DNA from: CAYPEK01 sp964409645
GTDB taxonomy: Bacteria; UBP15; UBA6099
Assembly (NCBI GenBank): GCA_964409645.1
Contig: CAYPEK010000171.1
Span: forward strand, 1 to 6,331
Direction of reading: 5' to 3'
DNA length: 6,331 nt
The translations under genes and the position numbers were made by a program. The notes under the pieces were generated by a model. That model was given only the letters and a program-made list of their open reading frames with translations. It searched no databases and was not told the origin of the DNA. Below, in pieces: positions 1-5,847 of this stretch; positions within the stretch are counted from its first letter, which is position 1; each line of letters starts with the position of its first letter.

Positions 1-1970
1 GCAATGAACTTCCCGTACTTGCCCTGCCTTATCACCATACCGGCGCCGCACTTGTCACACTTTTCGTCCGTCGGTTGCGGCTTCGCCCTCTGCTGCGCAG
101 CTTCGCCGTCGCCGTCCGATTCATACGGCTTCGTGAATTTGCATGTCGGGTAGCCGCTGCATCCGAGAAACAATCCGTACCTGCCGGGTTTCACAAGCAG
201 ATTGCCGCCGCACTCCGGGCACTTCTGGTCCGTCTTTTCGTCGAACCTCATTGAAGTTGAGGCCTTCGCGATATCCTTCTTGAACGTCTCGTAGAAATCC
301 CCGATTAACTTCACCCAATCCTTGTTGCCGGTTTCGACTTTGTCGAGGTCTTCTTCCATCCGGGCCGTGAAGTTGTAATCCACAACATCGCTGAAGCTGC
401 CCGTAAGCAAATTGTTAACCACCATGCCCGTCTTCGTCGGCTTGAAACTTTTTTTCTCGATCTTCGTGTACTGGCGTTTCTTGAGCGTTTCGATAATCGG
501 CACGTACGTGCTCGGCCGGCCGATGCCGCGCTCTTCGAGTTCTTTTACCAGCGTCGCTTCGGTATAACGCTGCGGCGGCTTCGTGAAATGTTGCGTCGAG
601 TCGATCTTTTTAAGATCGAGGTTTTCGTCTTTTGCGATCATCGGGAGTGCGCCTTCCTCCTCCGCGACTTCTCCTTCCTCACTGCCGGTCTCCTTCGCCT
701 TGAACTTATAGACCTTGAGAAAACCGTCGAATGCCAACTTCTGGCCAGTCGCCCGGAAAAGATACCTGCCGTCACCTATTATGTCGCATCTCGCAACGTC
801 GAACACCGCCGGCGCCATCTGGCTCGCCACAAACCTGTTCCATATCAATTCGTACAGTTTGAGTTGCTCTTTAGTCAAATAATGCGCTATCTTCTTCGGC
901 TCCCTCTCGACCGACGTCGGCCTGATCGCCTCATGCGCATCCTGAACTCCCGATTTTGTCTTATAAAACGGCGGCTTCTCCGGAAGATAGTTCTTTCCGT
1001 ATTTTTCACCTATGAACGCCGCAGCTTCCGCCACCGCATCCGTCGATACACGAACCGAGTCGGTTCGCATGTAAGTGATGAGACCGACCGATCCCTCGCC
1101 GCCGAGTTCGATACCTTCATAAAGCTGCTGCGCCAGTACCATCGTCCTCGCCGTGCTGAAATTCAACCGACGGGACGCTTCCTGTTGCAATGTGCTCGTT
1201 ATGTAAGGCGGAAACGCTCTCCGCTGCTCGCTTCTTCTCTTTATATCGTTGACAACATACTTACACTTTTCGAGAGCGGCAACCAGATCGCTTGCTTGAG
1301 TTTCATTACCGATCTCTATCTCTTCGTTCGCAGTACCGATAAAATTCGCCTTAATCTCTTCCTTACCCTCTACCAGTCGCGCAAATATTCCGCTTATCTT
1401 CCAATATTCCTTCGGAACGAATCCTTCCACTTCCTTTTCCCTGTCGCATATCATCTTGAGCGCCACCGACTGCACACGCCCCGCACTGAGCCTGCTGTTA
1501 TTAAGCGTTTTCCAGAGAAGCGGACTTAACTTGTAGCCAACGAGCCTGTCCAGAACTCTTCGCGCCTGCTGTGCATCCACAAGCTGCATGTCAATCCCGC
1601 GCAGATTGTTCACAGCCTCGCGGATTGCCTTGCCCGTGATCTCGTTGAACGTCATCCTGCGCACATCTTTGTTCTTGAACAATCGCGAAAGGTGCCATGC
1701 TATCGATTCGCCTTCGCGGTCAGGGTCTGTTGCGAGGATTACCGTGTCCACACCGGCGGCGGCGTCCTGAAGCTCTTTCACCAGCTTGCTCTTCCCCGGC
1801 ACCACCACATATTTCGGCTTGAAGCCGTGGTCGATGTCGATCCCGAGTTCGCGAGCCGGAAGATCGTATATATGTCCGAGACAATAGTTTATCTTGTATT
1901 CGTCGCCCAATATCTTGCTTATCGACTGGGTCTTGGCTTTCGATTCCACAATCACCATTTTCTTAGCCAT
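1..1970 (-). CDS. topA: DNA topoisomerase I (type IA), C-terminus cut by window edge
   Basis: This enzyme relaxes negatively supercoiled DNA by a single-strand break and strand passage through a 5'-phosphotyrosine link. I read 656 codons in one unbroken frame from ATG at 1970 to the window edge. The Toprim domain comes first: VIVESKAK with Glu9, and ATDPDREGESIAWH with Asp82, Asp84 and Glu86 for Mg2+. Next are RRVLDRLVGYKLSP (about 136-150) and SAGRVQSVA (about 163-171). The active site GLITYMRTDS has catalytic Tyr300, then HEAIRPT (about 345) and ERGIGRPSTY (about 480). A C-terminal zinc ribbon follows with Cys584, Cys587, Cys604 and Cys610, and a second one begins at CDKC (638-641) and runs off the window. 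The family usually has one to several such ribbons, so perhaps 50-200 residues are missing. The start is supported by GGGAG 10 nt upstream and by the standard MAKK-VIVESKAK N-terminus. The gene lies downstream of dprA on the same strand. Confidence 0.98.
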   Translation of the reverse strand, partial: MAKKMVIVESKAKTQSISKILGDEYKINYCLGHIYDLPARELGIDIDHGFKPKYVVVPGKSKLVKELQDAAAGVDTVILATDPDREGESIAWHLSRLFKNKDVRRMTFNEITGKAIREAVNNLRGIDMQLVDAQQARRVLDRLVGYKLSPLLWKTLNNSRLSAGRVQSVALKMICDREKEVEGFVPKEYWKISGIFARLVEGKEEIKANFIGTANEEIEIGNETQASDLVAALEKCKYVVNDIKRRSEQRRAFPPYITSTLQQEASRRLNFSTARTMVLAQQLYEGIELGGEGSVGLITYMRTDSVRVSTDAVAEAAAFIGEKYGKNYLPEKPPFYKTKSGVQDAHEAIRPTSVEREPKKIAHYLTKEQLKLYELIWNRFVASQMAPAVFDVARCDIIGDGRYLFRATGQKLAFDGFLKVYKFKAKETGSEEGEVAEEEGALPMIAKDENLDLKKIDSTQHFTKPPQRYTEATLVKELEERGIGRPSTYVPIIETLKKRQYTKIEKKSFKPTKTGMVVNNLLTGSFSDVVDYNFTARMEEDLDKVETGNKDWVKLIGDFYETFKKDIAKASTSMRFDEKTDQKCPECGGNLLVKPGRYGLFLGCSGYPTCKFTKPYESDGDGEAAQQRAKPQPTDEKCDKCGAGMVIRQGKYGKFI

Positions 1971-1999
1971 TCCAACATATCTCCCGACGGTGAAGATTT

Positions 2000-2033
2000 G
2001 TCCGCTTCCCTGAATCCTTCGGCGGACTTTTTT
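2000..2033. other. Hairpin in the topA leader, with a T-run on the plus strand
   Basis: A perfect 6-bp inverted repeat, GTCCGC (2000-2005) and GCGGAC (2022-2027), encloses a 16-nt loop. On the plus strand it is followed by six T residues (2028-2033), the layout of an intrinsic terminator facing away from topA. On the minus strand it would form a hairpin in the topA 5' leader, between the proposed promoter and the GGGAG ribosome binding site at 1981-1985. It could be a stop for antisense transcripts, a leader structure affecting topA expression, or a decayed copy of a dispersed GTCCGC...GCGGAC repeat. The sequence alone does not decide among these. Confidence 0.4.
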
Positions 2034-2046
2034 GGATAATTCCTTA

Positions 2047-2074
2047 TTTATAATCTTTAATATATGTACTGCAA
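2047..2074 (-). promoter_or_regulatory. Possible topA promoter
   Basis: Read on the minus strand, TTGCAG (2074-2069) is followed after 16 nt by TATAAA (2052-2047), a near-consensus -10 box with a weak -35 box. It lies about 75 nt upstream of the topA ATG. If used, topA would be transcribed independently of dprA. The surrounding region is AT-rich, so a chance match is quite possible. Confidence 0.35.
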
Positions 2075-2117
2075 AAAAACTTGTCGGCCCGGATAAAATA
2101 ACCCGACCCCTCCGGCC
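2073..2117 (-). terminator. Possible intrinsic terminator after dprA
   Basis: On the minus strand GGCCGGA (2117-2111) can pair with TCCGGGCC (2093-2086), leaving one bulged G. This is a GC-rich stem of about 7 bp with a 17-nt loop, and seven T residues follow at 2079-2073. A rival 5-bp stem, GTCGG with CCGAC, uses part of the same sequence. It lies about 60 nt past the dprA stop and would separate dprA from topA. The 6-nt gap between stem and T-run and the imperfect pairing make the call tentative. Confidence 0.35.
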
Positions 2118-2176
2118 CGGCAATTGTCATATTATGAACATGTCATTGTGATTAGTCACGTAAGTAACAAAAAAAA

Positions 2177-3289
2177 TTATCGGTGCGCTTCGTACAGTTT
2201 TCCGGGCAACTGCCTCGCATATCCCTTCATTTCCAGCATCAACAGTGCGGTCGCAACCTCCTGCGCCTTCAGACCGGTGGTCTCGCATATCTCATCGAAA
2301 TGACATGGCCCGTTCTTCAGCGATCCCATCACCGCAGCCTGATTTCCTTCAAGCGGCGCCTTATTGAAATCTATTTCCGTCTGCACCGTCGGCCCACCGA
2401 TTATTTCGATTATGTCATCCGCCGACTGCGCCAGATACGCACCGTGCCGAATCAGCCAGTGACACCCTTCGGCAAGCGGACTAAAAATATCACCCGGCAC
2501 CGCGAATACTTGCCTGTTCTGCTCAAAAGCATGATTTGCCGTTATCATCGATCCGCTTTTCTCACGTGCCTGTATCACTACCGTACCCAGCGCCAGCCCG
2601 CTGATAATCCTGTTGCGCCTGTGAAAACGCCACAGGTCGTCCGCCACCATGCCCAGCGGAAACTCAGACATCAATGCGCCTTGTCCGGCAATATCTTCGG
2701 CTAATTTCTTGTGTGCGGATGGGTAATTCACATCGATTCCCACCGCTTTGACAGCTATCGTCCGGCCGCCTGCCGACAGCGCCCCGCGGTGCGACATTGC
2801 GTCGATCCCGTGCGCGAGTCCACTCACAACCGTGAATCCACGCTTCGCTAAATCCGCGGAAAAATCCTCGGCTACCCGCCTTCCATATCCATTGCACTCG
2901 CGGGTGCCCACCATCGCAACCGCTCTTTCGTCCTCCGGTTTCCATTCGCCTTTTATATACAAAACCGGCGGCGGAACCGGAATGCCGCGTAATGGTTTAG
3001 GATAATCCGGCTCGTAAAGGAGTGATACCATGCATCCCTCCTTACAGCACCGCGCAATCTCCTCGCTCCCGTCTTCGCGCTTCCGCAATTCGATAAGGTG
3101 GTCGTAAATCCATTGCGTTGTGGAAAGCGTTTCAGCGAGATCACTCTCCGGCGCTTTCCAAACCGCTTCAGGGTTGCCGAACCGCGCCACGAGACGGTAA
3201 AAAATCGCCGGCGCCATCCCGGCAACCTGATTCAAGGCAACCCAAAATCTGCGGTCGCCTTTTACAGCTATTTCTGAGTTTTGCGTCAA
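2177..3289 (-). CDS. dprA: DNA processing protein DprA/Smf
   Basis: DprA is a cytoplasmic protein that binds incoming single-stranded DNA and loads RecA in natural transformation; many non-competent bacteria also carry it. At 370 residues it has the usual full length. Residues 10-100 match the helical N-terminal part. The Rossmann-like core holds VGTRECNGYG (127-136), SGLAHGIDAMSHRGAL (156-171), RRNRIISGLALG (224-235), SGSMITANHA (245-254) and VFAVPGDI (261-268). Residues 311-370 fit the C-terminal winged helix, ending LPGKLYEAHR. The strand that usually reads AVLGxGxDxxYP is AVKAVGIDVNYP here (179-190), an unusual variant. The start must be TTG at 3289: it is the only start-like codon after the in-frame TAA at 3307-3305, and the next ATG falls inside the conserved domain. 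The ribosome binding site is weak (GGATCCGGG). The gene follows the FmdB gene by 15 nt, so the two are probably co-transcribed. Confidence 0.96.
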   Translation of the reverse strand: MTQNSEIAVKGDRRFWVALNQVAGMAPAIFYRLVARFGNPEAVWKAPESDLAETLSTTQWIYDHLIELRKREDGSEEIARCCKEGCMVSLLYEPDYPKPLRGIPVPPPVLYIKGEWKPEDERAVAMVGTRECNGYGRRVAEDFSADLAKRGFTVVSGLAHGIDAMSHRGALSAGGRTIAVKAVGIDVNYPSAHKKLAEDIAGQGALMSEFPLGMVADDLWRFHRRNRIISGLALGTVVIQAREKSGSMITANHAFEQNRQVFAVPGDIFSPLAEGCHWLIRHGAYLAQSADDIIEIIGGPTVQTEIDFNKAPLEGNQAAVMGSLKNGPCHFDEICETTGLKAQEVATALLMLEMKGYARQLPGKLYEAHR

Positions 3290-3304
3290 ACCCGGATCCG
3301 TTTG

Positions 3305-3592
3305 TTAAGAATCTTTTGCCGCGCCGCAACCACAACCGGACGCCGCGCACTCCGATTTAGTTTCCGCCTTCGGAGTCTCGCACGACGCACATGCCGCTTT
3401 CCCGGCGCTCGTCTTGTTCTTGCTGTCCGTACAGTAAAAACCGCTGCCCTTGAACACTATTCCCACAGGCACAAAACACTTCTTTATGCTGCCACGGCAT
3501 TCGGGACACCGTTTCTTCGGCGTCTCATTAATCCCGTGCTCGATTTCGAATCTGTGTCCGCATTTCGTGCATTCATAATCGTATCTTGGCAT
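3305..3592 (-). CDS. FmdB-type zinc-ribbon protein
   Basis: This 95-residue protein belongs to the FmdB/CxxC_CXXC_SSSS family, named for a putative regulator near formamidase/formate genes. The molecular role of most members is unknown. The family start MPRYDYECTKCGHRFE is present, with Cys8 and Cys11 pairing with Cys29 and Cys32 to form a probable zinc ribbon, followed by the typical FKGSGFYCTDS segment (47-56). The tail (57-95) is low in complexity and has further Cys at 68, 71, 82, 87 and 89, so a second metal site or redox-active tail is possible. I chose ATG at 3592 because GGAGGTGG sits 7-8 nt upstream and the family begins MPxYxYxC; a TTG at 3607 overlaps that site. It is the first gene of a probable operon with dprA. 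A regulatory role towards dprA is speculation. Confidence 0.92.
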   Translation of the reverse strand: MPRYDYECTKCGHRFEIEHGINETPKKRCPECRGSIKKCFVPVGIVFKGSGFYCTDSKNKTSAGKAACASCETPKAETKSECAASGCGCGAAKDS

Positions 3593-3596
3593 GACT

Positions 3597-3605
3597 GCCA
3601 CCTCC
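3597..3605 (-). promoter_or_regulatory. Strong ribosome binding site that fixes the FmdB start
   Basis: The minus strand reads GGAGGTGGC here, a near-perfect Shine-Dalgarno sequence ending a few bases before ATG at 3592. It favours the MPRYDYEC start over the TTG at 3607, which would lie on top of it. Its strength contrasts with the weak site before dprA. Confidence 0.8.
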
Positions 3606-3622
3606 AATGCTGCTCCGAAGAT

Positions 3623-3651
3623 ATAATATGAATTTTTTTCTCATCCGGCAA
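3623..3651 (-). promoter_or_regulatory. Promoter of the fmdB-dprA operon
   Basis: On the minus strand TTGCCG (3651-3646) and TATTAT (3628-3623) are separated by the ideal 17 nt. They match the sigma-70 consensus at 4 of 6 and 5 of 6 positions. The -10 box lies 31 nt upstream of the FmdB start codon, leaving a short leader that contains the strong ribosome binding site. This is the best promoter candidate in the window. Confidence 0.55.
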
Positions 3652-3761
3652 CATTTACTTCGTTTTTTCAATTCCGAATGTGTTTATTGTTATTCCATAC
3701 GTATAAAAGCCCTCTCTCCCCGGATTGATTAGCAATGTCGCATATTTACCTTCAAATGTTA

Positions 3762-3790
3762 TTTATTACTGTATTCATTAATGTTAAAAT
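3762..3790 (+). promoter_or_regulatory. Possible extended -10 promoter of the acetyltransferase gene
   Basis: TGTTAAAAT (3782-3790) fits an extended -10 element: TG, one base, then TAAAAT. With a 17-nt spacer the -35 position reads TTTATT (3762-3767), a poor match that extended -10 promoters tolerate. It ends 34 nt before ATG at 3825. The whole 3608-3824 interval is AT-rich and also carries the palindrome ATACGTAT (3697-3704), so other start sites are possible. Confidence 0.4.
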
Positions 3791-3824
3791 CTAAAAATAC
3801 ATTTTTTTTGATCGGCGTGATGAT

Positions 3825-4298
3825 ATGAAACCGCAAGCTATCGAAGGTAAAACGATAATACTGAGACAATTGCTCGAATCCGAAGCTGAACAAATTTGCA
3901 ACTGGCGAAATAACCCTGATATTTCAAAATTCTTCCACCGCAAACACATCGAGCCTGCCGACTACGTTGAATGGATGCGGGAAGTCGAAGCCGACCCCGA
4001 ACAAGGCTTATATGCGATAGTACTCGCGGCAGGTTCGGAACTTCTCGGCACAATCGCGGTCAAGCTTCAAAAGGACAACGAGGCGCTTCTCGGCATCATG
4101 ATCGGCGCTTCGGAAACACGAGGCAAAGGATACGGCGCGGAGGCAATGGAATTGATCTCGGCCGACCTCGCCTCACGGTTCGGAGTGAAGAAAACAGTCG
4201 TCGAAGTCTTCCCGGAAAATACCGCCGCCGTCGCTTTTTACGAAAAACTCGGCTACAAAAACGACATGCTCGTCATGAGCAAATCCACATCGATTTAG
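3825..4298 (+). CDS. GNAT family N-acetyltransferase (RimJ/RimL/PseH-like)
   Basis: This 157-residue single-domain protein is predicted to transfer an acetyl group from acetyl-CoA to an amine. The N-terminal IILRQLLESEAEQICNWRNN (11-30) matches the start of the RimJ/RimL-type branch, and WRNNPDISKFF resembles sugar-amine acetyltransferases such as PseH. Motif A is RGKGYG (99-104), the acetyl-CoA pyrophosphate loop. Motif B, ENTAAVAFYEKLGY (131-144), carries the usual Asn and Tyr. The length is normal for the family and no part is missing. The acceptor could be a protein N-terminus, an amino sugar or a small amine, and the sequence does not say which. The ribosome binding site is weak (GGCG before ATG). 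The FAD reductase gene follows on the same strand after 93 nt, so co-transcription is possible but not required. Confidence 0.9.
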   Translation: MKPQAIEGKTIILRQLLESEAEQICNWRNNPDISKFFHRKHIEPADYVEWMREVEADPEQGLYAIVLAAGSELLGTIAVKLQKDNEALLGIMIGASETRGKGYGAEAMELISADLASRFGVKKTVVEVFPENTAAVAFYEKLGYKNDMLVMSKSTSI

Positions 4299-4311
4299 CA
4301 TATAGATTCTG

Positions 4312-4317
4312 TATAAT
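4312..4317 (+). promoter_or_regulatory. Possible -10 box for the FAD oxidoreductase gene
   Basis: A perfect TATAAT stands 14 nt past the acetyltransferase stop and 74 nt before the reductase ATG. No convincing -35 element lies at 16-18 nt upstream, where the sequence is the end of the acetyltransferase gene. A second weak pair further on, TTGGTT (4317-4322), 17 nt, then TATTAG (4340-4345), is an alternative. The gap between the two genes makes a separate promoter reasonable. Confidence 0.3.
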
Positions 4318-4391
4318 TGGTTACAAATATCCTCATCAATATTAGAATGTTACCGGAATGAAGGGCATCAGAAACTAACTTGGGGGCTTTC

Positions 4392-5729
4392 ATGGCGAAC
4401 AAATACGACGTGGTGATTGCGGGTGCGGGAATGGCAGGTTGTCTGGCGGGGCGAGACTTGGCGAGAAAAGGGTGGAAAGTCGCCTTGCTCGATCGTCGCC
4501 CGCGCGCGCACATCGGCCACAACTGGTGGGACAGCATAGTACTGGAAGCTTTCGACGAAGTCGGCCTCCCGATGCCCGAACCACCCGAAAGAATGCTTCC
4601 GACAAACGAGTTGACGGCGTATTCTCCGCTTGAAACAACAACGATGATTGTGCCGCTTAATCCGGCGAAAGCAAACATCAACAGACGTCTTCTCGCGGAT
4701 AGGATGCTCAAGTATGCGATTGAAGCCGGAGTGGATTTTTTCGATGAGACCGCAGTCCTCGGCCCGCTTTCCGAGAACTCCGTCGTAACCGGCCTTGTAG
4801 CCCGCGACAAGAATAATCCGGAAATTAAATTTGAAGCAAAACTGACAATGGACGCTACCGGCCTGCCCGCTCCATTGAGAAAAAACACTTCGAACCCGGC
4901 TTTCCCCCGGTACATAAACAGATGGGAGACATTCGTAACGTACCGCGAAATACGCGACAATACTGACGGCAGCGATAAAAGCACGATGATTTTCGGCAAA
5001 GACAACGGCGTTGTCTGGGTGAAGCGTTCGCAACCGGGATTGGTAGATATTTTCGCGGGCGTCATCAACATCGAAGGCCGGCCGAAACCGCGCGAAATTC
5101 TGAAGGAAATACTCGCCAAAGAGAAAGGCGTCGGAAATAAAATAGTAATGGGCGGCTACGGCGCGCCGCTCCCCGTACGAAGATGCCTCGACTCGTTTGT
5201 CGCACCCGGCTTGGTACTATGCGGCGACTCCGCATGCCAGTGCAACCCGATCGACGGTTCAGGCATGGCAAGCACGATGCGCGCGGCGCGGTTCGCGGCA
5301 ATATCCATGGACGCCGCGCTCCGGAACGGAAGAACAGACGTCGAAGCGCTCTGGCAGTATAACGCCGCCTACAAAAGCACGCAGGGCGCGAAGTTTGCCG
5401 CGCTCAATCTCATACAAAGGTTCATGGTGTCGCAGCCGAAACAGAGATTTGAATTGTTGTTCAAAAGAAGCATTATCGATCCGAAAGCGTTCTGGGGAAC
5501 CGGTTCGTCCGGAAGCAAGGAATCGAAACTGGATAAGATAAAGAAACTTCTGAAACTTGTGGACAAACCATCTCTCATATCGAGCCTTATTACAATGACA
5601 AACTCTATGAAAGATATTGAAGAGCATTATAAGAATTTCCCGGAGAAATTTTCCCAGTCGGAATTCGACCTGTGGCGTGACGGAACCGAATCGATATTAA
5701 ACAGGTTCCCGGAAGTCAGAAAATATTAA
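4392..5729 (+). CDS. FAD-dependent oxidoreductase, geranylgeranyl reductase/FixC superfamily
   Basis: This 445-residue flavoprotein is predicted to carry out an FAD-linked reduction or oxidation, possibly of an isoprenoid or other hydrophobic substrate. The N-terminal Rossmann fold reads YDVVIAGAGMAGCLAGRDLA (5-24), with the GxGxxG loop at 11-16 and an acidic Asp34 at the end of strand two to hold the adenosine ribose. MDATG (153-157) matches the family's second FAD motif. LVLCGDSACQCNPIDGSGM (274-292) is the third, with Asp279 near the flavin ribityl chain. The stretch HIGHNWWD (40-47), just after the fold's second strand, and the Cys cluster 277/282/284 are unusual. The last roughly 110 residues are Lys-rich and match no domain I recognise. 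I see no membrane segment or signal peptide. ATG at 4392 is preferred over TTG at 4380 because GGGGG (4382-4386) lies 5 nt upstream and the fold starts at once after it. The substrate is unknown. Confidence 0.88.
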   Translation: MANKYDVVIAGAGMAGCLAGRDLARKGWKVALLDRRPRAHIGHNWWDSIVLEAFDEVGLPMPEPPERMLPTNELTAYSPLETTTMIVPLNPAKANINRRLLADRMLKYAIEAGVDFFDETAVLGPLSENSVVTGLVARDKNNPEIKFEAKLTMDATGLPAPLRKNTSNPAFPRYINRWETFVTYREIRDNTDGSDKSTMIFGKDNGVVWVKRSQPGLVDIFAGVINIEGRPKPREILKEILAKEKGVGNKIVMGGYGAPLPVRRCLDSFVAPGLVLCGDSACQCNPIDGSGMASTMRAARFAAISMDAALRNGRTDVEALWQYNAAYKSTQGAKFAALNLIQRFMVSQPKQRFELLFKRSIIDPKAFWGTGSSGSKESKLDKIKKLLKLVDKPSLISSLITMTNSMKDIEEHYKNFPEKFSQSEFDLWRDGTESILNRFPEVRKY

Positions 5730-5745
5730 CAGCAAATAATATTCG

Positions 5746-5766
5746 GGGGCACGTGCAACGTGCCCC
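5746..5766. repeat. Short palindromic hairpin nested in the larger repeat
   Basis: GGGGCACG (5746-5753) and CGTGCCCC (5759-5766) form a perfect 8-bp stem with the 5-nt loop TGCAA. The sequence CTACA follows directly. It shares its left arm with the longer inverted repeat 5746-5793, so in RNA the two hairpins exclude each other. GTGCCCC-CTACA-type palindromes of this sort occur as dispersed repeats in many environmental genomes, but membership in such a family is inferred, not seen here. Confidence 0.8.
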
Positions 5767-5797
5767 TACACAAAAAAATGTTGCACGTGCCCCTTTT
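5746..5797. terminator. Bidirectional terminator between convergent genes
   Basis: GGGGCACGTGCAAC (5746-5759) and GTTGCACGTGCCCC (5780-5793) form a perfect 14-bp stem with a 20-nt A-rich loop. TTTT follows at 5794-5797 on the plus strand. It begins 16 nt past the FAD oxidoreductase stop and lies 50 nt past the carboxypeptidase stop on the other strand, as expected of a shared terminator. On the minus strand the T-run falls inside the loop, after the left arm, so termination in that direction is less certain. Confidence 0.65.
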
Positions 5798-5847
5798 CTC
5801 ATGCCAATCTATTTAAAACCTTGAATATTCACAAATCTCAGAATCGG

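Noticed and set aside
588..1529. Long plus-strand open frame of 313 codons inside topA
   Set aside because: It is antisense to clear TopA coding sequence containing the catalytic Tyr region, is extremely Arg-rich, and shows no domain.
2183..2704. Plus-strand open frame antisense to dprA
   Set aside because: It is a shadow of the winged-helix and core motifs of DprA, with no ribosome binding site or domain of its own.
3593..3607. TTG start for the FmdB protein, adding five residues
   Set aside because: It coincides with the GGAGG ribosome binding site, and the family starts MPxYxYxC, which matches ATG at 3592.
3697..3704. ATACGTAT palindrome in the divergent promoter region as an operator
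   Set aside because: An 8-bp palindrome in AT-rich DNA is expected by chance, and it does not overlap either promoter candidate.
4380..4391. TTG start for the FAD oxidoreductase, adding four residues
   Set aside because: ATG at 4392 has the G-rich ribosome binding site directly before it, and TTG would overlap that site.
4295..5119. Minus-strand open frames of 274 and 221 codons across the FAD oxidoreductase
   Set aside because: The plus strand carries recognisable FAD motifs here. The antisense translations are low-complexity Ser/Arg-rich and match nothing.
5746..5793. CRISPR-like or insertion-sequence end
   Set aside because: There are no spacers or regular repeat units, no transposase gene and no target duplication. 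A terminator or dispersed palindrome explains it better.
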